Origin: Prorocentrum cordatum
Lineage: Eukaryota > Sar > Dinophyceae > Prorocentrales > Prorocentraceae
Length of the DNA stretch: 64,000 nt
Assembly: GCA_963575745.1 (NCBI GenBank)
Contig: CAUYUJ010017797.1
Coordinates: 1 to 64,000 of the forward strand
Direction of reading: 5' to 3'
This document shows positions 11,668 to 21,443 of the stretch, one piece after another. The position numbers and the translations under genes are program-made. A model generated the notes under the pieces. That model did not search any database and had not been told where the DNA came from. It was given only the letters and a program-made list of their open reading frames with translations. The stretch's first letter is position 1. The number at the start of each line of letters is the position of its first letter.

Positions 11668-12760
11668 TCTCCTTTTGTTAAAAAATAAGATATACCCCGC
11701 AAGAGTTATCGTTTCACCTTTCGGGTATGTGAATCATATACGATTCTGACCACATGTCCATCCTCAGGATAAAATCGCAATGTCAAATGCCAACCAGTAC
11801 CCCCCCTGGGGTTCTCTGGTAAAAAAAGAACACTATGCGGTGAATTTTTTGTTATAGCATCGCACTTTTTCGCGAATCCCTGGCAGAGAAACTGGGACGA
11901 AGTGCGCTCGCGCGCGTCGTCGCGCGCGCATGCCGAAATCCTTCACAAACCTTCAGTGCCGGAAGGATTTCGCAATCGAGTTTCCAAAAAAAAAACCTAC
12001 AAAAAAACATGGTTTCGCAACACTGATGTGCTAAAAAAATTTCCGCGCGAACTCTTGCGCCATTTTAAGAAAACCATAGGTTTTTCAAGATTTTCACAAA
12101 ATGCTACCAAACGGGCAACGCGCGCGCGCAAGTCGAAATCTGTCGAACGCCCTTGCGCGTGTGCCTGCCGTCGCGCGAATCCTCCGCAACAAAAATATGA
12201 CGAAGTGCACACGCGCGCGTCGTCGCGCGCGTATGCCGAAAACCTTCAAAACCATCGGTTTCGGAAAGATTTCAAACTCGTGTGTCCAAAAAACCTACAA
12301 CAACACATGGTTTCGCAACACTGATTTGCTAAAAAAGCTTCCGCGCGAACTCTTGCGAAATCTTAAGAAAACGTGTCGCAAAATGCTACCAAACGGGCTT
12401 CGCGCGCGCGCATGTCGAAATCTGTCGAATGCCCTTGCGCGTGTGCCGTCGCGAGAACCCTCTGCAAAACAAATGACGAAGTGCAGACGCGCGCGTCGTC
12501 GCGCGCGTATGCCGAACACCTTCAAAACTCATCGGTTTCGGAAGGATTTCAAAATCATCCAAAAAACTTACAACAACACATGGTTTCGCAACACGGATTT
12601 TCAACGAAAGCGTGCGCGCGCGCTCTTGCGTCGTCGTCGTCGTCGTCGTCGTCCTCCCTCCTCCCGCGTCGTCGTCGTCGCCTACGTCGTCCTCTGTCTT
12701 TCCTCGTGTTCGTCGTCGTCGTCCTCTTCGGCGTCGTGGTCGTTTCCGCCGTCGTTGTCG
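11668..12760 (+). repeat. Tandem-array unit 6, left part
   Basis: Head, an extended duplicated block and the first part of the CGT tract, ending in GTTGTCG where the copia element is inserted. The unit resumes at 19067. Confidence 0.85.
12756..12760. other. Target-site duplication TGTCG (left)
   Basis: TGTCG directly precedes the left LTR and is repeated after the right LTR at 19067-19071. Other array units read GTTGTCGCCGTGG across this point, so the pre-insertion site can be read directly. Confidence 0.9.
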
Positions 12761-12879
12761 TCTAAATGTTTTGTCTCTCCCTGGGCCAAAAGGGGCTTCA
12801 GATATACGCTGTCACGGTGTCTGCGCTGACCCCTCTCTTCTGGGCCAACATATGCTCATATACTGCACTACTCTTCACA
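12761..12879 (-). repeat. Copia 3' LTR (119 bp)
   Basis: On the plus strand it starts TCTAAATGTTTTGTCTC and ends CTACTCTTCACA. It is the same as 18948-19066 base for base by eye. Confidence 0.93.
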
Positions 12880-12888
12880 CTCCTCCTC
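12880..12888 (-). other. Copia polypurine tract
   Basis: CTCCTCCTC on the plus strand, GAGGAGGAG in element orientation, directly abutting the 3' LTR where plus-strand priming is expected. Confidence 0.7.
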
Positions 12889-12948
12889 GCGGGCAGGGCA
12901 TCGGTCATTCACCGTGCTCGCACCCGCGCACTGTACGCCGCAGCCTGC

Positions 12949-15900
12949 TCAAACCCCTACTCCCCGCTGCACGCGGAGACCCAGAGCACTCTCTCCGGCC
13001 TGGTACACGAAGCCGAGGCGCTCCATGATCGCCTCCAGCCTCGGTCCGCTCAGGTACTTCGTGCCGGCGTCCGCAACGTTCTCGAGGCCTTTCTCCTTGA
13101 AGACTCTGATTCGAGATTCACGGACTGCATCCTGAATCCACAGCAACGGCACCGCGATATGCCTGACTCGACCTAGCCCTGACCTCTTCATCATGCCCAG
13201 CGCCGCGCTGGAGTCCGTACCGATAGCGGCCACCAGCGTAGCACCCAGATCTGCGGCATAGGCCTGAGCTCCAAGACACACCGCAGCCGCCTTCACACAC
13301 GCATTGAACTCTGCCTCACCGCTACTCAATGATGGGGTCTGCTGCGTAGAACTATACTGCTTGATACTGTGGCTGCCGTGCTGCACACATCCACTCGTAG
13401 TACTCTTCCTGGTGACCACGCATCCTCCCCAGTCGGAATCGCAGTATGTCACCAGTTTGTGCTGTCGATCCTGCCATGCGAACTCTTGCACGCACCTGGG
13501 CTTCTTGAGCAGGAACCGGCCAAGGTGCTTGAGCTTGGCCATGCCCGACACCGTGGGGCACTTCATCTCGCGCGCCAACTCCTTGCTCGCAAACTTCAGG
13601 TCGTACCTGTCCTCCGCCAAGTAGTGGGCCCGCATGGTCAAAGATCGGAACCTCCGCACTTCGATCTCGTCTTTGATCGGCGTCAAGTCTGGCACACCCG
13701 ATACTTTCTCTCCTGGCGTCGACCGACTCTTGCTGGAACCTTTCAGCCCCAGCTCCTCGATGATCAGCGCCGCGTGCCTCGGGTCCGCCTCCACGGCGAG
13801 CACCTGCTTGCCCTCCTTCATCTTCATGGACACGAGCCGGTTCAGGATTCGAACCTCCTGCGTGTCTCCCAGCTCTGGATACAACCCGAGCACGCCCTTC
13901 TCCTTGAGCTTGATATGTTTGCCTAGCTCCTCCTTGACCTGTCTGATCGACTCGCGCTGGCCTCCCAGCACGAAGTCGTCCCCGTGCTTGAAGCACCTCA
14001 CGCGAAGCTTCTCGTTCCAGAACAGGCACGGGTTCGCCGCTCCAGGCTTGAGGCCGGCGTGATCCCGAGCAACTGTAGATGAGAACAGCTCCCAGTTCGC
14101 CGCCGCATCCCTGGTCCCGTACATGCTCTTCCGAAGTAGGGCGCAGTAGCCCTCCTGGTAGTCCTCGTCACACAGCCTCACAAAGACCCGTCGGGTCGCC
14201 GGGCTGTGGAAATGAGCCCTGGTCGCGTCCAGCACCATGAACGCGTCGGGCTCGTCTTTGTTCTCTTCCTCTGTCATGCCTAGGCTGAACAACAGCTTGA
14301 GGCACTCGATCGGCGGCGTTGGGGCGAAGACTCCCTCTCGTGCCGGGTCCTTCGCTTTGATCTCCTGCGCGCACAGCCTAGCGCGCACATCAGGCTTCTC
14401 ATCGTCGCCCTTGTTGACGCACACCCACGTGACGCCGATGGGTGCCGCTCCCGTTTCGTCCCAGCACTGCTGGATGGGAACCTTCTCGTAGACCCCGAAC
14501 GCCCTGATCTCCTTGAGCTCGTCCTGCTTGGCCTCCGCCACCAGACTCGGGTCCAACTTCAGACCCGTGAGCGAGTCGTAGACGTCGCGCCCGCTGCTGG
14601 GCGCCCAGAGCTCCTGGTGGTCGTCCCACTCCGGCTCCTTCTCTTCAGCATCAACCGTCCCGAGCTCGCCCTCGTGCCACTCACCTCGGTCTTTCAGCTC
14701 GTCCACCAACCCATGAAGGATCGCCCGAACCAACTCAATCGGGCAAAAACCTCGCAGCCCTTTGCAATTCCCGACCAGCTCAACGTGGCGGTGCTGTCGC
14801 CACGGAGGCTCCTCCTTGTTCGTACACCTCCTTGCCAGCTGCCTCGCTATCTGGTCGGAGTTGGTGGCCCACCCAGTAGGCTTGACCACCAGCTGCCAGC
14901 TGCCGTCGACGTCGAGCGCCGTCATGCCGAACTGGCACATGTCGCTGCGCACCCTCTTGGTACTCTCTCTACTCAGCAGCTCCTTCACGCACTCTTCCTG
15001 CCATGACGTCGCACGGTCTGGATGCTCGTGGAGCCAGAACCGCCCAGCGTCGTCCTGCCACCGATAGAGCTCGCACACGAACTCGAGGTGACTGATCGCG
15101 TCCTGCTTCATCGCCTCCCAGTCCTCGCTGTTGTAGTGCTTCCGGTTGAAGGTCATCAACGAGCTGAACATCCTGCACATCGGGCTCCCGATCAGCAGGA
15201 GCGGTCTCTTGACCTTCAGGATCTCCTTCGCCAGCACCCTGTCCTGCGACTGGGAGAAGTCCCATGGACCTCCTCCGTCCGGCTTCTGGAGCTGCAGGTC
15301 GAAGGCATGGCCGAAGGCAAGACCCATCGCCTCGGCCTCCTCCTTGAACCTCTCCGGGTTGTACACCTCACTCACGTGGACGTCGTAGCCCAGCGCGCTC
15401 AGCATCCTGCCGCCCTCCAGGTAGTCCATCCTGGCCGTCGGCACGCTGGTCTCCTCGACCACCTCATACTGCCTGACCTCATCCTGCTGCAACTCCTCGC
15501 TAGCCCTGCGCTTCTGACTCCCCCGCACATCCTCCATCTGGGATCCTTGCGCGGGTCCTGCGCTGCTGCCCTGCGGTGCCAGCTGCGCCTCCACCTCCAT
15601 AGGTGATCTCTCGGCTGCCTCCGGGGCCTGGGCAGCATCTCCTGCGGGCCCCTCCGCAACTGCCGGCGGGCTGGGCGCTGCTGCAGGAGCAGCAGGCGCT
15701 CGCTGCCCTGCCGCCTCGATACGCGCTCGGCAAAAGTCCGAGTGCGCAACTCCACCTCCACTCACGTGCGTCGTGCCGTGGATGAGCAAAGCCTCACACC
15801 CTCGACATCCTGGCGTGAAACCGTACTTCTCAATCATGGCCTTGGTGACGTACGTTCTCCGCCGAACCACTGCTGGCTCCGGTGGCGTCTCGATCACCGG

Positions 15901-17034
15901 CGGCACGTCTGGTGGTGGATCTGGTCGTCCGACTTCCACTCGTACTTGAGGCGCCGGCACATCCTCTGGCGTCCGATTCCAGGGCACGCCCTTGACCTTG
16001 AGGATCGTCTCCGGCGACTTGCGCATCACCTCCGGGAGCCTCTTCATGCTCCTGGCTCGGTAGACGCCGCCATTCTCATCACTGACGAACGCCTCGTCGC
16101 TGCCCTCCTGGACGCCCAGGAAGTGTCCCGTCCGCCACTTGTTCTCTAACTTGTTCATGCCCTGCGCATCGCCACGCTTCTTGCTCTTGTCCGCTGGGAG
16201 CCAGTAGATGCGCTCACCGAAAGGCAGTAGCTCACGTCGAAACGGCTTGCCCTTCGTCTTCTCATATGGTGTCTTCCCGTTGACGTCCCTGGAGAACCGG
16301 TTGTAGACGTACGCCGCCCACAGCACCAGCCAGGGCACGAGCGCGGACTCGTGCTCGACCTTGATGCCCTGCGAGATCTCCAGCGCGTCCCTGTGGGTCC
16401 GCACCAGGCCCTCGATCTGCATCACGCCGTTCTCCATCGCACCGTTCGACTCCTTGCTGCCGCGCGGGGCCTCCTCCGAGACCACGCTGTACGCAGTTCC
16501 CAGCGCCCGGTGCGCTGACTCCTTCAGCGACTTCAACGCTGACTCCTGATCCGTCTTGTGGATGAAGTTGGAATGTCCCATCTGCTTGATCTGGCCACTC
16601 ATGACCCCAACACTGTACTCGCTCGCGTCGCCCTTACATGGGACGATCGCGGCCCCAAGCCACAACGTTCGAAAGCTCTTGCCCACCAACATCGGCATCA
16701 CAGGATTATCATCTCGCCCGAGGAAGCCATAGTCGTGACCGACCGTGGGGATCACGTGTGACTTCTCCGCCTCGAGCTTGCGGTGAGCCGCACTCCTGCC
16801 TCGGCCCATCACGCAGTGCCTGCACCAGCTCCTGTACGGTATGTGCCCGATGTTGTGCTGCTCGATCTCCTCCTTGGTCGGCGCCTCCGGGTCCTTGACG
16901 ACCCGCACGGGCACCGCTGCCTCCTCGTCAGCCTCCATCTCGATGACGCGGCCGTCTTCAGCTCCTGGCCCGGACTCGCCCGGCGCCGCTGCCTGGCCCG
17001 ACCCGCTGCTGCCGCCCTCGAACACGGGCGTCAC
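12949..17034 (-). CDS. Copia Pol: integrase, methyltransferase-like domain, RT, RNase H
   Basis: 1361 residues from the first listed start, a GTG. The frame is open further upstream across the gag stop, so it is most likely made by -1 frameshifting. Integrase: an H60/H64/C71/C74 zinc site, then D101, D162 and E201 as the likely catalytic triad. Residues 340-530 are a Pro/Ala-rich linker. Residues about 535-780 form a domain with GSPMC at 616-620 and HEHP at 669-672, resembling motifs IV and VI of cytosine-5 methyltransferases. RT (about 835-1090) carries D936 in LDATRA and HGDD at 1017-1020, in place of the usual YVDD. RNase H carries a CDSDWGGC and SSGEAEF pair, typical of copia. The protein acts in cytoplasmic particles to copy and integrate the element. 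A missing stop within 4 kb supports a functional or recently functional copy. Confidence 0.93.
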   Translation of the reverse strand: MTPVFEGGSSGSGQAAAPGESGPGAEDGRVIEMEADEEAAVPVRVVKDPEAPTKEEIEQHNIGHIPYRSWCRHCVMGRGRSAAHRKLEAEKSHVIPTVGHDYGFLGRDDNPVMPMLVGKSFRTLWLGAAIVPCKGDASEYSVGVMSGQIKQMGHSNFIHKTDQESALKSLKESAHRALGTAYSVVSEEAPRGSKESNGAMENGVMQIEGLVRTHRDALEISQGIKVEHESALVPWLVLWAAYVYNRFSRDVNGKTPYEKTKGKPFRRELLPFGERIYWLPADKSKKRGDAQGMNKLENKWRTGHFLGVQEGSDEAFVSDENGGVYRARSMKRLPEVMRKSPETILKVKGVPWNRTPEDVPAPQVRVEVGRPDPPPDVPPVIETPPEPAVVRRRTYVTKAMIEKYGFTPGCRGCEALLIHGTTHVSGGGVAHSDFCRARIEAAGQRAPAAPAAAPSPPAVAEGPAGDAAQAPEAAERSPMEVEAQLAPQGSSAGPAQGSQMEDVRGSQKRRASEELQQDEVRQYEVVEETSVPTARMDYLEGGRMLSALGYDVHVSEVYNPERFKEEAEAMGLAFGHAFDLQLQKPDGGGPWDFSQSQDRVLAKEILKVKRPLLLIGSPMCRMFSSLMTFNRKHYNSEDWEAMKQDAISHLEFVCELYRWQDDAGRFWLHEHPDRATSWQEECVKELLSRESTKRVRSDMCQFGMTALDVDGSWQLVVKPTGWATNSDQIARQLARRCTNKEEPPWRQHRHVELVGNCKGLRGFCPIELVRAILHGLVDELKDRGEWHEGELGTVDAEEKEPEWDDHQELWAPSSGRDVYDSLTGLKLDPSLVAEAKQDELKEIRAFGVYEKVPIQQCWDETGAAPIGVTWVCVNKGDDEKPDVRARLCAQEIKAKDPAREGVFAPTPPIECLKLLFSLGMTEEENKDEPDAFMVLDATRAHFHSPATRRVFVRLCDEDYQEGYCALLRKSMYGTRDAAANWELFSSTVARDHAGLKPGAANPCLFWNEKLRVRCFKHGDDFVLGGQRESIRQVKEELGKHIKLKEKGVLGLYPELGDTQEVRILNRLVSMKMKEGKQVLAVEADPRHAALIIEELGLKGSSKSRSTPGEKVSGVPDLTPIKDEIEVRRFRSLTMRAHYLAEDRYDLKFASKELAREMKCPTVSGMAKLKHLGRFLLKKPRCVQEFAWQDRQHKLVTYCDSDWGGCVVTRKSTTSGCVQHGSHSIKQYSSTQQTPSLSSGEAEFNACVKAAAVCLGAQAYAADLGATLVAAIGTDSSAALGMMKRSGLGRVRHIAVPLLWIQDAVRESRIRVFKEKGLENVADAGTKYLSGPRLEAIMERLGFVYQAGESALGLRVQRGVGV

Positions 17035-17072
17035 CCAGCGCCGAGCCTCCTCATCCTCACTGCTAGGCGGAC

Positions 17073-18878
17073 TTACGGCCTCGCGGCCTGCCTCCTGCCC
17101 CCCAGCGACTGGGCCGAGTCCACCGCTGCGAGCATCATCGACTTCTCGTGCTGCTTCGGCGGCTGGATCTCCATGTCCATCACATACACGTCGTTCTTAC
17201 GCCTGATGGGGATAGTGACCCCGGTGGCAATGTTCTCGATGTAGTTGTCGCCCTCGTTCGGGCCGAACGTCACCCTGTTGCCCTGGTCCACCATCTTGGC
17301 CACGCTCAGGAGCACCTTCTTCACCTCGGCCACCGAGCACGTCACTCGAGCCTTGCCGCCGTTGCGACCTCCCGCGTGGATGTTCACCACGCGCGTGCCG
17401 AGGTCCGAGATCATCTGTCCCCCAGCTGCCCGATAGCGGACCCCTCTGCGTGATGCCTCGCTCGGCCTCACCTTGTACTCCTGGCACGTGCTCACCGGCA
17501 TCACGCTGACCGCCGCACCTGAGTCCACCGTCGCCTCGACCATGTAGCTGTTCACCTCCTTGTAGGGCTGCATGTCCTTGTCCGTCTCGTCCTTGCCGTA
17601 ACCGTCGAGCGCGCAGATGTCGAAACCGCCGATCTCAGGCTCCGGCTGGTCGCTCGTCTCCAACGAGTTCGTCGTCTTGGAACCCCAGCAATCTTGTCCG
17701 CGATGACCCCACTTCCCACACTTGTCGCAGTAGCCCCGGAAGTGGTTCTGGGAGTTCCCCTTTCCGCCATCTTTGCCCTTGTCGCCCTTGGAGTCCTTGC
17801 CCTTGCCTTTGTTGTCCTTGCCCTTGCCACGGGCCTTGTTCTTGTCATGATCTGTCTGCGGCTTCGTCCAGCACTCACTGCTCGTGTGTCCTGTCTTGCC
17901 GCAGTTCCAGCACGTCACGTTCTTCTTGGAGTGGGAGTTGTCCGTGTCCTTGCCCTTGCCTTTGTTGTCCTTACCCTTGCCGCTCTTGTCTTTGCCCTTC
18001 CGCTGCAGGGCATCAACATCCATCGGTGCCGAACCGTCACTGGTGTGGCTCTTCCTGGCCTCGAGGAAGGACAGCACCTCCTGCCTGATTGTGGTGTAGT
18101 CCGTGAGCGTCCTTGCATTGAGCTGGAGGTGAAGTCGCAGCTCCTTGGGCATCATCTCCGTCAACACTGCACACTTGAGCTCTTCATCAACCACCTTCTT
18201 CCTCTTGGATTCGTAGTCGCGGATCTGCGCTTCCCATTGCTCCAGCATCTTGGACGCCTGCTCCACCGTCTTCGCCGTGCCTGGCTGAGCTATCTTGAGG
18301 TAGGCAGCCCTGTTGCGTCCGACCGTCTTCGGATCCCATCTCCTCCATAGCCGACGCCACGCATCAAGACCATTATCTTCACGGCCATTCCTCAAGACGT
18401 CCAGCGACTCACCCGTGAGCATCTGCGCCAGGGACACGTATACCTGCCTCCCGAGGTGCCTGATCTCGTCCTGGCTGAGCGCGTCCGGTGGGTCGTCTAG
18501 GTCGAGGTCATCGATCCCCTCGCCACTCAGCTCGGCCCACCGGAGGTACAGTCGCGCCTGCGGCTCGATGCCGCTGATCCAGTTCTCATACTTGAAAGCG
18601 AACTCCTGCCAGTGCTCTTCTTTGTTATCGAAGTCCTTCGGCTTGCCAAGACTCTTCGTGTCAATGACAGTCTTCATGCTGCCCCTGGCCACGGCTCTCA
18701 GCTCGTCCATACGTACATCCTGCTGTTGTTGCTGCTGCAGCGCCTCTCGTTCTGCGGCCTGAAGTCGATCGATCTCCTGTCGCTGGCGCTGCAGCTGTTG
18801 GACCATCTCTTCCATGGGCTGCTGACGCTGCTGCAACGTCGCCACCTGATCCTGCAGCTGCTGGATCAACTGCTCCAT
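17073..18878 (-). CDS. Copia Gag-protease polyprotein
   Basis: 601 residues from an ATG about 70 bp inside the 5' LTR boundary. Residues 1-60 are Gln-rich and coiled-coil-like. 70-280 would be the capsid region. 290-380 is Lys/Gly/Asp-rich, with two CCHC zinc knuckles (C323, C326, H331, C336 and C384, C387, H392, C397) for RNA binding. A retropepsin-type active site DSGA lies at 452-455, so the protease is encoded in the gag frame rather than in pol. The frame ends at TAA 17073-17075, thirty bases after a G GGG GGC heptamer. It packages element RNA and matures the polyprotein. Confidence 0.92.
   Translation of the reverse strand: MEQLIQQLQDQVATLQQRQQPMEEMVQQLQRQRQEIDRLQAAEREALQQQQQQDVRMDELRAVARGSMKTVIDTKSLGKPKDFDNKEEHWQEFAFKYENWISGIEPQARLYLRWAELSGEGIDDLDLDDPPDALSQDEIRHLGRQVYVSLAQMLTGESLDVLRNGREDNGLDAWRRLWRRWDPKTVGRNRAAYLKIAQPGTAKTVEQASKMLEQWEAQIRDYESKRKKVVDEELKCAVLTEMMPKELRLHLQLNARTLTDYTTIRQEVLSFLEARKSHTSDGSAPMDVDALQRKGKDKSGKGKDNKGKGKDTDNSHSKKNVTCWNCGKTGHTSSECWTKPQTDHDKNKARGKGKDNKGKGKDSKGDKGKDGGKGNSQNHFRGYCDKCGKWGHRGQDCWGSKTTNSLETSDQPEPEIGGFDICALDGYGKDETDKDMQPYKEVNSYMVEATVDSGAAVSVMPVSTCQEYKVRPSEASRRGVRYRAAGGQMISDLGTRVVNIHAGGRNGGKARVTCSVAEVKKVLLSVAKMVDQGNRVTFGPNEGDNYIENIATGVTIPIRRKNDVYVMDMEIQPPKQHEKSMMLAAVDSAQSLGGRRQAARP
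17097..17103 (-). other. -1 ribosomal frameshift heptamer G GGG GGC
   Basis: In the gag frame the codons read CTG GGG GGC. Slipping back one base reads GGG GGG and enters the pol frame, which is open from here through the gag stop into integrase. The heptamer fits the X XXY YYZ rule. Use is inferred; the downstream stimulatory structure was not modelled. Confidence 0.65.
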
Positions 18879-18929
18879 TGAATCTGAGGGAAATGCGCCG
18901 TGGGCCCACTAGGAAAGGTCGCGTGGAGC

Positions 18930-18947
18930 CTCACGGCTCCGCTACCA
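18930..18947 (-). other. Copia primer-binding site (initiator tRNA-Met-like)
   Basis: Directly after the 5' LTR in element orientation the sequence is TGGTAGCGGAGCC, close to the complement of the 3' end of eukaryotic initiator tRNA-Met (TGGTAGCAGAG in animals, TGGTATCAGAGC in plants). Confidence 0.8.
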
Positions 18948-19066
18948 TCTAAATGTTTTGTCTCTCCCTGGGCCAAAAGGGGCTTCAGATATACGCTGTC
19001 ACGGTGTCTGCGCTGACCCCTCTCTTCTGGGCCAACATATGCTCATATACTGCACTACTCTTCACA
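18948..19066 (-). repeat. Copia 5' LTR (119 bp)
   Basis: Identical partner of 12761-12879. In element orientation it contains AGCCCCTTTTGGCCCAGG, which weakly resembles the dinoflagellate spliced-leader core. Confidence 0.93.
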
Positions 19067-19381
19067 TGTCGCCGTGGTCGTCCTTCCTCCTCCTCCCTCG
19101 TCGTCGTCGTCGTCCGTCGTCGGCGTCTCGTCGTCGTCCCTCCTGTTTCGTCGCCGTCGTCGTCGTCGTCGTTGTCGTCGTCGTCGTCTTCCCTCCTCCC
19201 TCGTCGTTGCCGTCGTCGGCGTCGCCGTCCTTTCTCCTTCGTCGTCGTTCGCGTCGTCGCCGTCCTCCTTCCTCCCTCGTCGTTGTCGTCGTTGTCGTCG
19301 TTGTCGTCGTCGTCCTTCCTCCTCCCTCGTCGTCTTCGTTGGCGACGTCGTCGTCGTCTTCGTCGTCGTCGTCGGCGTCGT

Positions 19382-19413
<32 letters not shown>

Positions 19414-19770
19414 GTCGTTGACGTCGTCGTCGTCGTCGTCGGTGTCGTCGTCGTCGTCGGCGTCGTCATCGTCGTCGTCGATGTCATCGTCGTCGTCGTC
19501 GTCGTCGGCGTCGGCGTCGTCGTCGTCGTCGGTGTCGTCGTCGTCGTCGTCGTTGTCGGCGTCGTCGTAGTCGTTGGAGACGTCGTCGGTGTCGTCGTAG
19601 TCGTTGTCGTCGTCGTCGTCGCTGTCGTCGTCGGCGTCGCTGTTGTTGCCAAGTGAAATTTGGTACCCACCGTCACGGTTTTAAAAGATTTTGCAAACCA
19701 AGTTGCGGGTGGGTGGGTGGGATGTTTGCGCGAGCAGTGGAATGGACAACTCACTGCGAGTAGAAATTGA
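19067..19770 (+). repeat. Tandem-array unit 6, right part
   Basis: Starts with the second TGTCG and continues the CGT tract exactly where unit 6 stopped at 12760. The tract ends with an unusually long pure TCG run (19383-19630). The tail quadruplex motif is at 19707-19721. Confidence 0.85.
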
Positions 19771-20320
19771 TTATCCTTTCCAGAAAAAATAATAAACTCG
19801 ACCCCCCCCCCCCCAGAATAATCTCTAGTATGCGGTGACATTTTTTGTTCTAACATAGCACTTTTTCGCGAATCCCTTGCAACAAATGGGACGACGTGCA
19901 CACGCGCGCGTCGTCGCGGGCGCAAGCCGAAATCCTTCAAAACCTGCGGTGCCGGAAGGATTTCGCAATCGAGTTTCCAAAAAACATACAGGAACACAGG
20001 GTTTCGCAAAATGGATTTGCTAAAAAAGCTTCCGCGCGAGCTCTTGCGACATCTTACAAGATTTTCACACAACATGCTACCAAACGGGCTTCGCGCGCGC
20101 ATGTCGAAATCTGTCGAACGCCCTTGCGCGTGTGCCGTCGCGAGAACTCTTTGCAAAAAATGGGACGAAGTGCAGACGCGCGCGTCGTCGCGGGCGTATG
20201 CCGAAAACCTTCAAAACCCATCGATTTCGGAAGGATTTCAAAATCGTGCGTCCCAAAAACCTACAAAAATCTAAGGTTTCGCAGCACGGATGTTCAACAA
20301 AAGCGTGCGCGCACGTTCTT

Positions 20321-20356
<36 letters not shown>

Positions 20357-20544
20357 TCCTCCCTCCTCCCGCGTCGTCGTCGTCGTCGCCTACGTCGTCG
20401 TCTGTCATTTCTCGTGTTCGTTGTCGTCGTCCTCTTTGGCGTCGTGGTCGTTTCCGTCGTCGTTGTCGCCGTGGTCGTCCGTCCTCCTCCTTCCACGTCG
20501 TCGTCGTCGTCGTCCGTCGTCGGCGTCTCGTCGTCGGTTCTATT

Positions 20545-20600
<56 letters not shown>

Positions 20601-20943
20601 TTCCCTCCTCCCTCGTCGCTGTCGTCGTCGGCGTGGCCGTCCTTCCTCCTTCGTCGTCGTTCGCGTCGTCGCCGTCCTCCCTCCTCCCTCGTCGTTGTCG
20701 TCGTTGTCGTCGTTGTCGCCGTCGTCGTCCTTCCTCCTCCCTCGTCGTCGCCTTCGTTGGCGTCGTCGTCGTCGTCGTCGGCGTCGGCGTCGTTGTCGTC
20801 GTCGAAGTCGTCGGAGACGTCGTCGGTGTCGTCGTCGTCGTTGTCGTCGTAGTCGGTCTTATGAGGTTTTGCAAACCAAGTTGCGGGTGGGAGGGTGGGA
20901 TGTTTGCGCGAGCAGTGGAGAGGACAGCTTCAAGTTGAGCAAG
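19771..20943 (+). repeat. Tandem-array unit 7
   Basis: The first part of the head is missing after a C-run (19802-19814). The unit starts effectively at TATGCGGTGACATTTTTTG. Duplicated block 19860-20320, CGT tract 20321-20855, tail with GGGTGGGAGGGTGGG at 20885-20899. Confidence 0.85.
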
Positions 20944-21008
20944 TGATTGATTGCACCACATAGATTGCACCGCGTCTATTACATGACATAGGTTGCATCG
21001 CATAGATT
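20944..21008. repeat. 14-bp TTGCACCACATAGA satellite
   Basis: Four or five units between array units 7 and 8. Confidence 0.65.
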
Positions 21009-21397
21009 ATCCTTTATTCTCCTTTCTAAAAGCAGAATAGACTCTACCCCCCCCTCGGCGTTATCGGTCCCCCTTTCGGGTCTGTAAATCATACGTGATT
21101 CTGACCACATGTCCATCCTAAAGATGGAATCGCAATGTCAAATGCCAACCGGGCTCCCACCTCTGAGGGTCCCTGGTATAAAAAAACAGTATGCGGTGAC
21201 ATTTGTTGTTCTAACATAGCACTTTTTTCACGAATCCCTTTGCCAAAAAAAGGGACGAAGTGCACGCGCGCGCGCGTCGTCGCGCACGTGTGCCGAAATC
21301 CTTCAAAGACCTTCGGTGCAGGAGAGATTTCGCAATCGAGTTTCCAAGAAACATACAAAAAAACACAGGGTTTCGCAACACTGATCTATATGTACAC

Positions 21398-21443
<46 letters not shown>

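Larger units (their letters stand above)
12761..19066 (-). mobile_element. Structurally intact Ty1/copia LTR retrotransposon, 6.3 kb
   Basis: In minus orientation the element reads 5' LTR (18948-19066), initiator-Met-like primer-binding site, a gag-protease ORF, a -1 frameshift site, a pol ORF (integrase, methyltransferase-like insert, reverse transcriptase, RNase H), a purine tract and a 3' LTR (12761-12879). The order integrase before RT defines Ty1/copia. The two LTRs read as identical and the target duplication is exact, so insertion is recent relative to the array it interrupts. Both ORFs are uninterrupted. The LTR is very short for the superfamily at 119 bp. It begins TGTGAAG and ends TTTAGA in element orientation, so the 3' end departs from the usual CA. 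Confidence 0.93.

Noticed and set aside
13352-14029. Arg/Gly-rich minus frame of 225 codons
   Set aside because: Lies in another frame of the copia pol gene, whose RT-RNase H frame has clear motifs.
15022-15606. Plus-strand frame of 194 codons
   Set aside because: Antisense to the copia methyltransferase-like region; Leu/His/Pro/Arg-rich, without start context or motif.
3000-21000. CRISPR array or direct-repeat/spacer locus
   Set aside because: The repeats are large composite units or simple repeats; no short repeat with unique spacers of constant length exists.
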